Source: Sphingobacterium endophyticum
Lineage (GTDB): Bacteria; Bacteroidota; Bacteroidia; Sphingobacteriales; Sphingobacteriaceae
DNA: 64,000 bases
Direction of reading: 5' to 3'
Assembly: GCF_009733535.1 (NCBI RefSeq)
Contig: NZ_SMMI01000004.1
Location: forward strand, 310,001 to 374,000
The number at the start of each line of letters is the position of its first letter. Position 1 is the stretch's first letter. The position numbers were made by a program, and so were the translations under genes. Below are positions 53,822 through 63,823 of this stretch, in pieces. The notes beneath the pieces were generated by a model. That model saw only the letters and a program-made list of their open reading frames with translations, made no database searches and was not told where the DNA came from.

Positions 53822-55309
53822 TTAGCCATTCATACTAATTAAAAATTCTGAATTTGATTTTGTACCACGCATTTGGGTTAACAAAAATTCCATTGCTTCC
53901 TGAGAATTCATATCCGCCAAATGGTTTCTTAATACCCACAGACGCTGTAATTCATCACGATCAACCAATAGATCATCACGTCTTGTACTTGAAGCCGTAA
54001 GGTCGATTGCTGGGAAGATGCGTTTATTAGATAATTTACGATCTAATTGAAGTTCCATATTACCAGTTCCCTTGAATTCTTCAAAGATAACTTCGTCCAT
54101 TTTGGAACCAGTTTCTGTTAACGCTGTCGCCAAGATTGTCAATGAACCACCGTTCTCAATATTTCTTGCCGCACCAAAGAAACGCTTCGGCTTATGCAAT
54201 GCATTTGCATCAACACCACCAGATAAGATTTTACCAGATGCTGGCGCAACCGTATTGTAAGCACGTGCTAACCTGGTAATCGAATCTAATAAGATAACAA
54301 CGTCATGACCACATTCAACCATACGTTTTGCTTTCTCAAGAACGATATTCGCAATTTTAACATGACGGTCTGCTGGCTCATCAAACGTTGAAGAAACAAC
54401 TTCCGCACGTACACTTCTTGCCATATCGGTTACCTCCTCAGGACGCTCATCGATCAATAGGATAATCAAATAAACTTCCGGATGGTTCTTGGCAATAGCA
54501 TTGGCTACTTCCTTTAATAAGTTTGTCTTACCTGTTTTTGGTTGCGCTACGATTAATCCACGTTGACCTTTACCAATTGGGGTAAATAAGTCCATGATTC
54601 TTGTTGAATAATTGCCTGGACCTAAATCCAAATTCAACTTTTCATCAGGGAACAATGGTGTTAAATAATCAAATGGTACACGATCTCTTACTTCTGCAGG
54701 ATCTTGTCCATTAATAGCCTCAACACGTACTAATGGAAAATACTTCTCCCCTTCTTTCGGAGGGCGAATACTTCCTCTTACATTATCACCCGTTTTCAAA
54801 CCAAATAATTTGATTTGTGATTGGGAAACATAAATATCATCAGGTGATGTCAAATAGTTGTAGTCTGAAGATCTTAAGAATCCATAGCCATCGGCCATAA
54901 TTTCTAGAACACCTTCATTTACAATTACATTGTCAAAATCTGTTGGAGTGGAAGCTTTTGGAGCACTTTCTGGAATAGATGGAGCGGGGGTCTCTGTCGG
55001 GGTAACTTCTGCAGGTTTACTAGCGAACTCTATTTTTGTCTGTTCTTCTTCTGACCTGTTTCTACCAACTGCGACTGGTTCTGCAGTTTTGACAGTACGC
55101 ACTCGCTTCCTCGTACGTTCTGCATTTGCCTTATCAGAGTCTGCATCAACAGTTTCTACTGTCTCTTCATTTTGCGACTCCTTGGCTATCTCAGAAATAC
55201 GATCAATTAATTCTTGTTTTCTAAGCTTCTCGGAATCCGCAATGCCTAGAACTTTCGCAATCTCGCGCAATTCAGACACGAGCTTCGTATTCAATTCATT
55301 AATATCCAT
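53822..55309 (-). CDS. rho: Transcription termination factor Rho
   Basis: 495 residues. The N-terminal Rho_N/SAP-like helix (1-45), then a long acidic, Pro/Thr/Ala-rich linker (about 50-125) not found in E. coli Rho but common in the phylum. RNA-binding cold-shock domain (about 128-215: [15 protein letters not shown]). ATPase: Walker [14 protein letters not shown], Walker [17 protein letters not shown], and [21 protein letters not shown] with the Q/R-loops. A hairpin (ATGGCT / AGCCAT) covers the stop codon and a strong intrinsic terminator follows. Confidence 0.97.
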   Translation of the reverse strand: MDINELNTKLVSELREIAKVLGIADSEKLRKQELIDRISEIAKESQNEETVETVDADSDKANAERTRKRVRTVKTAEPVAVGRNRSEEEQTKIEFASKPAEVTPTETPAPSIPESAPKASTPTDFDNVIVNEGVLEIMADGYGFLRSSDYNYLTSPDDIYVSQSQIKLFGLKTGDNVRGSIRPPKEGEKYFPLVRVEAINGQDPAEVRDRVPFDYLTPLFPDEKLNLDLGPGNYSTRIMDLFTPIGKGQRGLIVAQPKTGKTNLLKEVANAIAKNHPEVYLIILLIDERPEEVTDMARSVRAEVVSSTFDEPADRHVKIANIVLEKAKRMVECGHDVVILLDSITRLARAYNTVAPASGKILSGGVDANALHKPKRFFGAARNIENGGSLTILATALTETGSKMDEVIFEEFKGTGNMELQLDRKLSNKRIFPAIDLTASSTRRDDLLVDRDELQRLWVLRNHLADMNSQEAMEFLLTQMRGTKSNSEFLISMNG

Positions 55310-55638
55310 TAATATTAAAATATGATTTTTTTAAGGATTTTACTTTTATCGAAAAATATCTCTCAGCTAATACATAAATTTCATATGTCTTATTTGGGCA
55401 ACTAAATCTTTTATAGAGATTTTATACTAGCTTCCCGAAAGATAATTTATAGAACCGCCACAAAGAAAAAAATAACTATTGTAAATTCAAAAGAAAATTA
55501 ACACTTTTTTTTCTATTTATAGTTTATTATCTAACGTTCATAATTGGTAAAATGTTTTAGCAGCACCTGAAAATCTTTATAAATCAAAAAAAAATTCTTT
55601 ATTTGTACGATTAAATCATAAAGTCAGATCTTATTTTT
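55310..55638. other. Divergent region between rho and the sugar transporter
   Basis: 329 bp, AT-rich. Weak promoter candidates: TATCTTTC (minus strand, 55437-55444) with TTTG at 55461-55464 for rho, and TTTATTTG (55598-55605) for the transporter, each one mismatch from TAnnTTTG. No ORF or hairpin of note. Confidence 0.4.
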
Positions 55639-57354
55639 ATGAATAACCAACAAACAAACACCAACTATCCAGCGCTTTACACCTTAATTGTCGTGTTTTT
55701 CTTCTGGGGATTTATTGCCGCTGGTAACAGCGTATTTATTCCGTTCTGTAAAAACTATTTTCACCTCGATCAATTCCAGTCTCAACTTATTGATTTTGCT
55801 TTTTACTCAGCTTATTATATAGGTGCACTCCTATTATTTATTTTCGGAACGCTTTCCGGAAAAGATTTAGTAGGGAAATGGGGATATAAACGAAGTATTG
55901 TCTATGGACTTCTATTCTCTGCTCTAGGTGCTGCGGCAATGATTGTCGCCGTAGAAGTAAACGTATATACCGGGATGCTAATCGGATTGTTTATTGTAGC
56001 ATTAGGATTCTCCCTTCAGCAAACCGCCGCTAATCCATTCGCTGTATTGTTAGGTGACCCTAAAACGGGTGCTTCTCGTGTAAACCTTGGTGGTGGAGTC
56101 AATTCATTCGGTACTACTATTGGACCTCTAATTGTAGGGTTCGCCTTGTTTGGAACTTTTGAAACCATTTCAGACGCTGAAATTGCTAATCTTCCTTTAA
56201 ATAAAGTTGTTTATTTATATATCGGTGTAGGTTTGTTATTTATATTGGCAGCTGGATTATTTCACTTCTCTAAAAAAGTTCCTGCAGGATTTAACTTAGA
56301 ACAAATGGAACCTGCTAACAAGGCAAGGACAACTTTAATTATTATGACCATCCTTCTTTTATGTGCTTTTATTCCTGTATTTACTAGTTATAAATCTGAA
56401 ACTGCCATTCACATACAACACTTGAAGGAACAAGCTGCATTGGATCAAAACGAATCCTTATTAAACCAAATAAAAGAACTTACTCATAGCCTTGAAATAA
56501 AAAGAATGATGTGGCTTTTGGGTGCTTTGGCTGTTATTGTATTTGGATTGTTATTCTCATATAATAGTGCTAAGAAGAATCCTGAAGGATGGGGTGCTAT
56601 GAAATATCCACAATTGGTTTTGGGTATGTTGGCCTTATTTATCTATGTCGGAATTGAAGTTGCAATCGGTAGTAACTTAGGGGAATTATTAACGCTGGAT
56701 GAATTTGGTAATTTACAATCTTCACAGATAACACCATATGTATCCATGTACTGGGGTGGTATGATGATTGGTCGTTGGGCAGGTGCTATTACTGCATTCA
56801 ACTTAACAAAATCTAAAAAACAACTTTTAACGATTATTGTACCGATTGTGGCATTCTCAATCATCATTGGCGTCAATTCACTTGCCGGATTTGACATGTC
56901 GGTATTATATTACTTTATCATCTGTGTTGCACTGCAAATTGCTGCTTTCTTTTTAAGTAAGGAAAAACCTGTAAGAACATTGATTATTTTCGGAACATTT
57001 GGATTGTTAGCGATGATTGTTGGTTTGATGACTTCGGGTACAGTTGCCATCTATTCCTTCTTAGCTGGTGGCCTTGCTTGTTCTATTATGTGGGGCTCAA
57101 TATTCAGCCTTTCAATTGTAGGATTGGGCAAGTTTACTGAACAAGGATCCGCATTTTTAGTCATGATGATTCTTGGTGGTGGTATTATCCCTCCTATTCA
57201 AGGTAAATTATCTGATATCATTGGAATTCACAATTCTTACATCGTACCCGCTGTAGGATTTGTCTATATTATCGTATTTGCCATTTTAGTTCGTAAATTC
57301 TTGTCTAAACAAGGAATTGCAATTGATGAAATTGAAGCTGAAGGAGCACATTAA
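55639..57354 (+). CDS. MFS sugar transporter, FucP/GluP (FHS) family
   Basis: 571 residues, longer than the usual 430 because of an insertion around 230-290 with a coiled segment ([19 protein letters not shown]). About twelve to fourteen membrane helices. [36 protein letters not shown] and [10 protein letters not shown] are FHS hallmarks. Such carriers take up fucose, glucose, galactose or N-acetylhexosamines by proton symport. The BadF-type kinase gene at 57600 lies on the same strand after a terminator; related substrate use is plausible. Substrate not determined. Confidence 0.9.
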   Translation: MNNQQTNTNYPALYTLIVVFFFWGFIAAGNSVFIPFCKNYFHLDQFQSQLIDFAFYSAYYIGALLLFIFGTLSGKDLVGKWGYKRSIVYGLLFSALGAAAMIVAVEVNVYTGMLIGLFIVALGFSLQQTAANPFAVLLGDPKTGASRVNLGGGVNSFGTTIGPLIVGFALFGTFETISDAEIANLPLNKVVYLYIGVGLLFILAAGLFHFSKKVPAGFNLEQMEPANKARTTLIIMTILLLCAFIPVFTSYKSETAIHIQHLKEQAALDQNESLLNQIKELTHSLEIKRMMWLLGALAVIVFGLLFSYNSAKKNPEGWGAMKYPQLVLGMLALFIYVGIEVAIGSNLGELLTLDEFGNLQSSQITPYVSMYWGGMMIGRWAGAITAFNLTKSKKQLLTIIVPIVAFSIIIGVNSLAGFDMSVLYYFIICVALQIAAFFLSKEKPVRTLIIFGTFGLLAMIVGLMTSGTVAIYSFLAGGLACSIMWGSIFSLSIVGLGKFTEQGSAFLVMMILGGGIIPPIQGKLSDIIGIHNSYIVPAVGFVYIIVFAILVRKFLSKQGIAIDEIEAEGAH

Positions 57355-57408
57355 TCATAAACTAATTGTAAAAAATACACTAAGTATTTTACGAAAAAAT
57401 AAATTTAT

Positions 57409-57442
57409 AAAAACCTCATAATTAAAAAGTTATGAGGTTTTT
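57409..57442 (+). terminator. Terminator after the sugar transporter
   Basis: Stem AAAAACCTCATAA (57409-57421) / TTATGAGGTTTTT (57430-57442), 8-nt loop. Confidence 0.9.
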
Positions 57443-57599
57443 AATTTTCTATAAGCTTAGGGCCTTCTTAAAATTTTTCAATATATCAAATAAAAATTCT
57501 TATTTTTATTAATAAATACCGTATTTTGGGATTTGAACTTAAAACAATACCATTGTAAAACGCAAAAAACAAGTTACTTTAAAACTAAATTTATAAATA

Positions 57600-58460
57600 A
57601 TGATAATAATTGCAGATGGAGGGTCTACAAAAACAAACTGGTGTTTGTTAGATGATAACAACAAGAAGATTTACTTCAACACCGAGGGTTACAACCCTTA
57701 TTTTGTAGATAGCGAATACATTATTGCATCCCTTAAAAAAGGACTACCTCAAGATATTCCATTTGATAAAATCAGCGAGGTAAATTATTATGGTGCTGGT
57801 GTACATAACGAAGAAAAAGCAAAGATTGTTGAAGATGCTATCCAAGCTGTTTTCCCTAATTCTAAAGTAGAAGTTGGTCATGACCTTTTAGCAGCTGCGC
57901 GTGCTTTATTAGGTACCAACGCAGGTTTCGCTGCTATTCTTGGTACCGGAACTAACACTTGTATCTACGACGGTAAAGATATTACTCACAATATTGATTC
58001 TGCTGCTTATATCCTTGGTGATGAAGGTTCTGGTAGCTTTATCGGTAAAAAACTCCTTGTAGACTTCATTAGAGGTTTAATGCCTAAAGATGTTGCTGAA
58101 GTTTTCTATAATACCTATAAATTAAGTCCAGATGAAATTATGGACAATGTTTATACAAAACCTCTTGCTAATCGCTTCTGCGCTAGCTTCAGTAAATTTG
58201 TATACGATAATAATGTGAATATCGAATATACTCGCAAAATCGTTGATGACGCTTTCGAAGCTTTCTTCAATAATTTAGTAAGTAAATACCCTGACTACCA
58301 GTCTTATACTTTCAACTGTATCGGTTCTGTAGGTTATAACTTCAGAAACGTTTTGGAAGATAAAGCTGCTCAATACGGAATGAAAGTTGGTAAAATCCTT
58401 CGTTCTCCTATTGACGACTTGGTACAATTCCACATCAATAGATCTAAAAGCGTTGCTTAA
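57600..58460 (+). CDS. BadF/BadG/BcrA/BcrD-type ATPase, N-acetylglucosamine kinase-like (first copy)
   Basis: 286 residues. ASKHA fold: IIIADGGSTKTNWCLLDD (phosphate 1), GHDLLAAARALLG, LGTGTNTCIYDG (phosphate 2) and ILGDEGSGSFIGK (adenosine). The ending VGKILRSPIDDLVQFH is shared with its paralogue at 62761. Members include N-acetylglucosamine kinases. The transporter just upstream supports a sugar role, but the substrate is inferred. Confidence 0.88.
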   Translation: MIIIADGGSTKTNWCLLDDNNKKIYFNTEGYNPYFVDSEYIIASLKKGLPQDIPFDKISEVNYYGAGVHNEEKAKIVEDAIQAVFPNSKVEVGHDLLAAARALLGTNAGFAAILGTGTNTCIYDGKDITHNIDSAAYILGDEGSGSFIGKKLLVDFIRGLMPKDVAEVFYNTYKLSPDEIMDNVYTKPLANRFCASFSKFVYDNNVNIEYTRKIVDDAFEAFFNNLVSKYPDYQSYTFNCIGSVGYNFRNVLEDKAAQYGMKVGKILRSPIDDLVQFHINRSKSVA

Positions 58461-58484
58461 TCTTAGCAATCCTTAACAAAATAA

Positions 58485-58514
58485 AAAAAGCCACACTTCA
58501 AAATGTGGCTTTTC
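58485..58514. terminator. Bidirectional terminator between kinase and UPF0173 genes
   Basis: Arms AAAAAGCCACA / TGTGGCTTTT around an 8-nt loop; T-rich on both strands. Convergent genes. Confidence 0.85.
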
Positions 58515-58528
58515 CTTTTTAAGTCTCT

Positions 58529-59212
58529 TTATAATGCTATGGTTTCTCCAATTTTTGGTAATGCCAAATACACATCTGCTTCGCTGAATTTCTTACCTGC
58601 TAAATCATGGTCGATCTTAATCGGAGGAAAGGAATCGTAGTGAATGCCAATTACTTTTTTACAGTTCACAAATTCCGCCGCCAAAATTGCATCATCTACA
58701 TCCATTGTATAATGCCCGCCTATCGGTAACAATGCCCAGTCGATATGATATCGCTCCAAAAGCTTCATCTCCATCGTCAATGCCGTATCTCCTGCAAAAT
58801 AAACCGTTTTCCCTTTCAAAAAGAATACATATCCAACTGGAAATCCAGCATACTCTCCATCTACGGTACTGTTGCTATGGGCTGCAAATACCATCTTAAC
58901 TTTTCCGAAAGGTAGGTCTAATGTGCCTCCCAAATTATATTCAATCACTTTTTCCTCTGGAACACCTTGTTTCCTGACCCAAGCAGCAGTTTCAACAATG
59001 CTTGCTACAGTGGCTCCACTTTGTTGCTGAATCGTAAACATATCAGCAACATGATCCTGATGCGCATGGCTCAAGAAAATATAATCCGGCTTAATAGATG
59101 AAACATCGACATCTTTTGCTAAGGGATTATACGTAATAAATGGATCTAAAAGTACTTTCGTCCCATCAATATCAAATTCCACACAGGATTGTCCGTAATA
59201 AGTAACTTTCAT
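58529..59212 (-). CDS. UPF0173 family metal-dependent hydrolase (MBL fold)
   Basis: 227 residues, the standard size. VTYYGQSCVEFDIDGTKVLLDPF at the start, metal motif LSHAHQDHVADMF at about 49-60 (HxHxDH), GDTALTMEMKLL and PIGGHYTMD are all UPF0173 (YtkL-like) features. A beta-lactamase-fold hydrolase of unknown substrate. Ends 7 nt before... its upstream neighbour is the YbaB gene, so the pair may be one operon. Confidence 0.9.
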   Translation of the reverse strand: MKVTYYGQSCVEFDIDGTKVLLDPFITYNPLAKDVDVSSIKPDYIFLSHAHQDHVADMFTIQQQSGATVASIVETAAWVRKQGVPEEKVIEYNLGGTLDLPFGKVKMVFAAHSNSTVDGEYAGFPVGYVFFLKGKTVYFAGDTALTMEMKLLERYHIDWALLPIGGHYTMDVDDAILAAEFVNCKKVIGIHYDSFPPIKIDHDLAGKKFSEADVYLALPKIGETIAL

Positions 59213-59219
59213 AAGCTGA

Positions 59220-59537
59220 TTATTTGTTTCCGAATAAATTACCTAATCCTCCTAAACCTCCAAGCAAATCTTGTGATGCAGCTTGCATCTCTGTCTGACT
59301 GATGTTTTCAGCTTGAACTAATGCCTTATTCAATGCTACTACCAATAACTCTTCAATCTCTTCTTTGTCAGCATCTTTAAAAAATTCAGGATCGATCTGA
59401 ATCTCTTTAATCTCCTTATTCGCAGTAGAAACTACCCTAACTTTCCCTCCTTCAGCCTCACCTGAAACTGAAATATGATCTAACCTTGCCTTAATTTCCT
59501 GTGCCTTTTGCTGTGCCTCAAATAATTTATCAAACAT
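59220..59537 (-). CDS. YbaB/EbfC family nucleoid-associated protein
   Basis: 105 residues from the ATG at 59537 (MFDKLFEAQQKAQEIKARLD); an upstream in-frame start adds nine residues and is unlikely. The VSGEAEGGKVRVVSTANKEI strand and DPEFFKDADKEEIEELL helix fit YbaB. A Gly/Leu-rich tail ends NLFGNK. Binds DNA as a dimer with tweezer-like helices. recR or dnaX, usual neighbours elsewhere, are absent. Confidence 0.92.
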   Translation of the reverse strand: MFDKLFEAQQKAQEIKARLDHISVSGEAEGGKVRVVSTANKEIKEIQIDPEFFKDADKEEIEELLVVALNKALVQAENISQTEMQAASQDLLGGLGGLGNLFGNK

Positions 59538-59647
59538 ATGCTTATCCTTATTTTCAAATAGCAAATTACGAATTATTTACGAATCTTGACAATTGCTTGG
59601 GTCTTTTGAACAGCTTGATTACCTTTGCAAAATAATTATCAAGCATA

Positions 59648-60139
59648 ATGAATCATTTAAAACATTATTCAGCAATCGCAGGTGAACTTCAACAGGCTGA
59701 TCCTGAAAAATTTGAACTGCTGGAAGAAGAAATAAATATCATCCTTCATAAACTGAAGTTTATTTCTATTGAAAACCGACCAATGGTTGAAATTATAGAT
59801 TTGTCTGAGCAGAAAGCTGACCCAACCTACATTGAAGAATTAAGTGAAATTGCTGGCGCTCAAAACAACCCGCTTGTTAAAGAACCTGAAAACACCGAAA
59901 TCCTCGTCTTTATCAACGAAAATCCATCGTTCCTAAGCTCATTGCCAGAATTATTAGAAAAGCATTACAGCGACTTTAAAGCCGTTAAAAACAATAATGT
60001 TTTTATTATTCAAAAAGCCGGTTTTGCTAAACATGCTGAAGATTTCCTTTTAGATACTGAAATATTTGCTGAAATTATTCAATCCAAATATTTTGTATAT
60101 GGACATGAAGGATATCATTGGATCAAATTTGATCTGTAA
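59648..60139 (+). CDS. Uncharacterised 163-residue protein, possibly substrate-binding-protein-like
   Basis: 163 residues, no signal peptide, acidic. Strands such as IENRPMVEIIDLSE and TEILVFINENP with the helical stretch DPTYIEELSEIAG faintly recall the periplasmic helical-backbone (BtuF-like) binding fold, but without export this is doubtful. No catalytic motif. Conserved function is not recognised. Monocistronic, with its own terminator. Confidence 0.6.
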   Translation: MNHLKHYSAIAGELQQADPEKFELLEEEINIILHKLKFISIENRPMVEIIDLSEQKADPTYIEELSEIAGAQNNPLVKEPENTEILVFINENPSFLSSLPELLEKHYSDFKAVKNNNVFIIQKAGFAKHAEDFLLDTEIFAEIIQSKYFVYGHEGYHWIKFDL

Positions 60140-60152
60140 TAACCCATCATAA

Positions 60153-60185
60153 AAAGAGCCCTGATCTAAATAATCAGGGCTCTTT
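60153..60185. terminator. Bidirectional terminator
   Basis: 13-bp stem AAAGAGCCCTGAT / ATCAGGGCTCTTT, 7-nt loop, between two convergent hypothetical genes. Confidence 0.92.
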
Positions 60186-60231
60186 CATTTTCGCCTAAAA
60201 TCTTAATTCCTATTTAGGAATAAAATTAATC

Positions 60232-61344
60232 TTAGATATATTTCTTTCTTAAAATCGAATAAAGCTTATCTACAGTTTGGGGTTTAGCAGCCCAATTATT
60301 CTTAAGCGAATAATTTGTTTGCAAAAAGGCATCTGCTTCCGCAAAATTGTCAAATCGGTTCAACAATTCTATCGCCTCAGAATAGGCTAAGCTATATCCG
60401 TTGAATAGGTCTTTAATAAATAATAATTTATCATTAAGACTAACTGCAACTTTTAGATCTCCAATTCTTTCTCCACCTCTTTCTTGAGAGGTATTAAATT
60501 GATTTGCATTTGTTAATCCAGCTTTCTTTTGCTGCTGGATCAATTCATTTAAAGTCAGAGGACGGCTTGGCTTAACTTCTGCCTGCTTTGCCAAATCATT
60601 CAAGCTAACTTCCTTCTCCTCTTCTGGCTCAATAGAAACCTCCTTTTCCTCAATGACTACCTGATTTACTACAGGCTCTGATACATGAGATTCTTTTTCA
60701 ATTTCCTCCTCTTCAACATCGGATTTCGTAGAAACTGAAATATAACCTGAAGAAGATGTATGAACTGGATTTGAGGAAATATTAAAATCCTTAAAATCAT
60801 TAACTTCCTCTACTGAAGTATTTACTGGCTCAGCCTCCTTCTTTTCTTCTTCCCTTTCCTCAGACTCTTTAGGCTCTTCAACTAATTCCTCTTTTTCCTC
60901 TTCTCGAACGTCCTCATCTTGTCTATTTGATTCACTGCCATATGTACTTGTTTCCGGCTCTTCTTCATCATATTCCTCAATAAAAGGCTCATTTACTTGA
61001 GCTTTTTCTTCAGACCCTACCGAATCCACTTCTTGGATCTCCTCTTCCACTGGCTGATTGTCGGATTCATGTTCTTCATGTTCTACTGCTGGAGTAAATG
61101 TTTCCTCCGACTTCACCTCTACAGCACTTTCATCTGTGCTAGCATTCGGTTTTGATTCAATAGAATTTTGCAAATTTGCCAATGCATCAATATGTGCAGC
61201 TAAATATTTTGTTTGCGCTGCTAATAACAGGATATCAACTTTTCGCTCCGTTAAACTGGCATTCTCTAAGCCAGCATACTGCTCATTGATTTCCACCAAT
61301 AGATCTCCAATTTTCCCTAAAATATCCTGATCTGTATAAGCCAT
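60232..61344 (-). CDS. Acidic Glu-rich protein with conserved helical ends
   Basis: 370 residues. N-terminal helical part 1-65 (DILGKIGDLLVEINEQYA, TERKVDILLLAAQTKYLAAH). Residues about 70-265 are almost all Glu, Ser, Val, Asp and Lys, with no hydrophobic core, so disordered. The C-terminal 80 residues (ISLNDKLLFIKDLFNG-like, SLAYSEAIELLNRFDNF, LYSILRKKY) look folded and helical. No signal peptide or membrane helix. Function unknown; such layout suggests a scaffold or spacer protein. Alone between terminator and tdk. Confidence 0.75.
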   Translation of the reverse strand: MAYTDQDILGKIGDLLVEINEQYAGLENASLTERKVDILLLAAQTKYLAAHIDALANLQNSIESKPNASTDESAVEVKSEETFTPAVEHEEHESDNQPVEEEIQEVDSVGSEEKAQVNEPFIEEYDEEEPETSTYGSESNRQDEDVREEEKEELVEEPKESEEREEEKKEAEPVNTSVEEVNDFKDFNISSNPVHTSSSGYISVSTKSDVEEEEIEKESHVSEPVVNQVVIEEKEVSIEPEEEKEVSLNDLAKQAEVKPSRPLTLNELIQQQKKAGLTNANQFNTSQERGGERIGDLKVAVSLNDKLLFIKDLFNGYSLAYSEAIELLNRFDNFAEADAFLQTNYSLKNNWAAKPQTVDKLYSILRKKYI

Positions 61345-61555
61345 GTTTTTTTTGTGTATAGATTGAAATTAATTCTTTAATCATTTTACGGAAATAAAAA
61401 TTAAACAAGCTGATTGATACCTTGTTTAACTTTTTATCCTGCATCCTTAAACCAAAAATAAGATTAAATTTCGATATTCGTAACCTATATTAGTTAAGAT
61501 TTTCATATTATATGAAACTCCAAAAATCAGGTTTTTAGTATAAAGTATTTTCAAA

Positions 61556-62146
61556 ATGATGCTGTTTTCTGAACATAATTTCCCTAACAGAAGAGGTCCT
61601 ATAGGTAGTATTGAAGTTATCTGTGGATCTATGTTTTCAGGAAAGACCGAAGAGTTAATTCGAAGAATGAAAAGAGCTCAATTCGCTAAACTGCCTGTGG
61701 AAATCTTTAAGCCTGAAATTGATATTCGCTATGGTGTGAACGAAGTCGTTTCTCATGATAGCAATTCGATCCCTTCTACTCCAGTTGCTCATTCTTCTGC
61801 CATTCTATTGCTCAGTTCCGACACTAAAGTTGTGGGAATTGATGAAGCCCAATTTTTTGACGAAGAACTTCCTAATGTATGTGTGGAATTAGCAAATCGA
61901 GGAATCCGTGTTATTGTCGCTGGACTTGATATGGATTATTTAGGCAAACCCTTTGGCCCAATTCCCGATTTGATGGCGATTGCCGAAGATGTAACCAAAG
62001 TACATGCTGTATGCGTACAATGTGGCGCTCCTGCAAATTATTCCTATAGAATTCAGAAAAATGAATCCCGTGTATTATTAGGAGAGAAAGAAAGCTACGA
62101 ACCTAGATGTCGTGCTTGTTATTTCGGACTAAATGATTCCTTATAA
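61556..62146 (+). CDS. tdk: Thymidine kinase
   Basis: 196 residues. P-loop [10 protein letters not shown] at 24-33, [13 protein letters not shown] with the catalytic Glu, [22 protein letters not shown], and zinc cysteines CVQCGAP and CRACYF. Type II (cytosolic) TK1-like enzyme that salvages thymidine. Two adjacent Met codons start the frame (61556 and 61559). Divergent from the Glu-rich gene, ended by a strong hairpin. Confidence 0.96.
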   Translation: MMLFSEHNFPNRRGPIGSIEVICGSMFSGKTEELIRRMKRAQFAKLPVEIFKPEIDIRYGVNEVVSHDSNSIPSTPVAHSSAILLLSSDTKVVGIDEAQFFDEELPNVCVELANRGIRVIVAGLDMDYLGKPFGPIPDLMAIAEDVTKVHAVCVQCGAPANYSYRIQKNESRVLLGEKESYEPRCRACYFGLNDSL

Positions 62147-62205
62147 GGATAGTTAATGACTAATTAGTCAGTCTCTTCGAATTTGGAATCCCCCCTTAAA
62201 AAATA

Positions 62206-62230
62206 AAATGCGCCTTAATCAGGCGCATTT
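62206..62230. terminator. Bidirectional terminator after tdk
   Basis: 10-bp stem AAATGCGCCT / AGGCGCATTT with a 5-nt loop, T-rich flanks, between convergent tdk and the peroxidase. Confidence 0.9.
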
Positions 62231-62236
62231 CACTAT

Positions 62237-62749
62237 TTAAAGTATTTGTTTAGTGATTTGATCATCCAATGGGGTAACTTTTGAACGGTAGCGATGTGCC
62301 AGTTTTCCGTCTTTACCAATCAAGAACTTTTCAAAGTTCCAATTAATATCTCCTTTGAAATCTGGATTTTCAGTTTCCGTCAAGTATTTGAATAATGCCG
62401 TTTGATCTTCACCCTTGACATCAACCTTTTCTGAAAGAATAAAGTTTACACCATAATTCTTTTCACAGAATTCTGCAATCTCCTTGTTGTCTCCATACTC
62501 CTGATTACCAAAATTATCAGAAGGGAAGCCTATCACCACAAGCTTATCTCCATATTCCTCATGTAACTCCTGAAGCTCTTTATATTGTTTAGTAAACCCG
62601 CATTTTGAAGCCGTATTTACAATCAATAATTGTTTTCCTTTGAACTCCGACAGGTTTATTTTCTTCCCATCAATGGATGTGAAAGAATAGTCGTATACCG
62701 TAGGCTGTTGAAACAGCATGGTATACAACATAATCATCGTCATTATCAT
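62237..62749 (-). CDS. Glutathione-peroxidase-family protein (Cys type)
   Basis: 170 residues. NTASKCGFTKQYKELQ with the peroxidatic Cys50, VIGFPSDNFGNQE, and DINWNFEKFLIGKDGK (active-site Gln/Trp/Asn). A normal Cys, not selenocysteine. The hydrophobic first 15 residues (MIMTMIMLYTMLFQQP) could be a weak signal or a misplaced start; three Met choices exist. Probably thioredoxin-dependent. Follows a BadF-type kinase by 11 nt. Confidence 0.92.
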   Translation of the reverse strand: MIMTMIMLYTMLFQQPTVYDYSFTSIDGKKINLSEFKGKQLLIVNTASKCGFTKQYKELQELHEEYGDKLVVIGFPSDNFGNQEYGDNKEIAEFCEKNYGVNFILSEKVDVKGEDQTALFKYLTETENPDFKGDINWNFEKFLIGKDGKLAHRYRSKVTPLDDQITKQIL

Positions 62750-62760
62750 AACATATTTTT

Positions 62761-63621
62761 TTAAAGTTGAACATTCAATTCTCTATCAACCACATAGTGG
62801 AATAACTCCTCAATTGGGCTACTCAATATTTTACCTACTCTTACTCCATGCAAAGAACATACCTCTCTTAGGTGGAGATCAAAATAATAAGCAATTCGTC
62901 CAACAAAATGACATTCATAATCCCAAAAATTAGGGTAGGTCATGATGTTGGTCCTTACGAATTCGTCGAATCCATTCCTAAGTAAATTATCAATATAAGG
63001 ATGTTGCCTATTGTTAGCCATAAATTCAGCAAATGATGCTAAGTAGGCATTTGGACGATCCCTTTGGTAGACATTTTTAATGATAATATCCTTAGTAATA
63101 TGATGGGATTCTTTAAAAACTCTTGCCAAGTCCCTTGGCATTGTTTCATAGAGATAAGCGGTTATCAGCTGTTTACCAAACCAAGCTCCAGACCCCTCAT
63201 CACCCAGTACATATCCATTGCCATGTAAACTGGCAGAAAGTTTCTCTCCATCATAAAAGCTAATATCGGAACCGGTGCCCAAATTAGAAATTAAGCCTTT
63301 CCCGATTCCAAAGGTCGCGAATGCTGATCCTAATAAATCACTCTCTACAGAGATAAACGAACTCGGAAATATTTGGGTTAACGCATTTGAAACTAATTCC
63401 CTCCGGTCTGGAGTTGAACATCCTGCTCCAAAGAAATATACTTCGTTTACTTCCTTTATATAAGGAATAATCTCTGGTACATCTGTCAAAACGGCGGCAA
63501 TCTCCTTCTCACTTACGAAAAAAGGATTTAATCCCTTGGTACTAAAACGTAATGGTTTGCTATCTGGAAGATGAAGCATCCAATCTGATCGTGATGATCC
63601 GCTATCTGCTACTAAAATCAT
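62761..63621 (-). CDS. BadF/BadG/BcrA/BcrD-type ATPase, N-acetylglucosamine kinase-like (second copy)
   Basis: 286 residues, exactly the length of its paralogue at 57600. Same blocks: ILVADSGSSRSDWMLHL, ESDLLGSAFATFG, LGTGSDISFYDG, VLGDEGSGAWFGK and the ending VGKILSSPIEELFHY. Clearly diverged, so an old duplication with perhaps a different sugar. It is upstream of the peroxidase gene (11 nt) in an operon. Confidence 0.88.
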   Translation of the reverse strand: MILVADSGSSRSDWMLHLPDSKPLRFSTKGLNPFFVSEKEIAAVLTDVPEIIPYIKEVNEVYFFGAGCSTPDRRELVSNALTQIFPSSFISVESDLLGSAFATFGIGKGLISNLGTGSDISFYDGEKLSASLHGNGYVLGDEGSGAWFGKQLITAYLYETMPRDLARVFKESHHITKDIIIKNVYQRDRPNAYLASFAEFMANNRQHPYIDNLLRNGFDEFVRTNIMTYPNFWDYECHFVGRIAYYFDLHLREVCSLHGVRVGKILSSPIEELFHYVVDRELNVQL

Positions 63622-63788
63622 ATGGTACTAATTGTCATCATCTCAAATATACAAATTCCAATAGAATTAAAATCGCTGTTTTCCTTCCCTTTTCCTACTG
63701 CCTATCCACATCTTCTAAAACATCTGTAATATTATTGTGAAAAACAGCATTACATCCGCTTCGTTTACAAGAATTTCCACTTGTTTCT

Positions 63789-63796
63789 TATCTTTA
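63789..63796 (+). promoter_or_regulatory. Candidate -7 element for the M14 gene
   Basis: TATCTTTA, one mismatch from TAnnTTTG, 27 nt before the ATG at 63824; no clear -33 TTG. Confidence 0.3.
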
Positions 63797-63823
63797 TCCA
63801 ATAAATTATTACCTAATAGAATT

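Noticed and set aside
62237-62749. Selenocysteine peroxidase
   Set aside because: The active-site codon is a normal Cys (residue 50) and there is no in-frame TGA.
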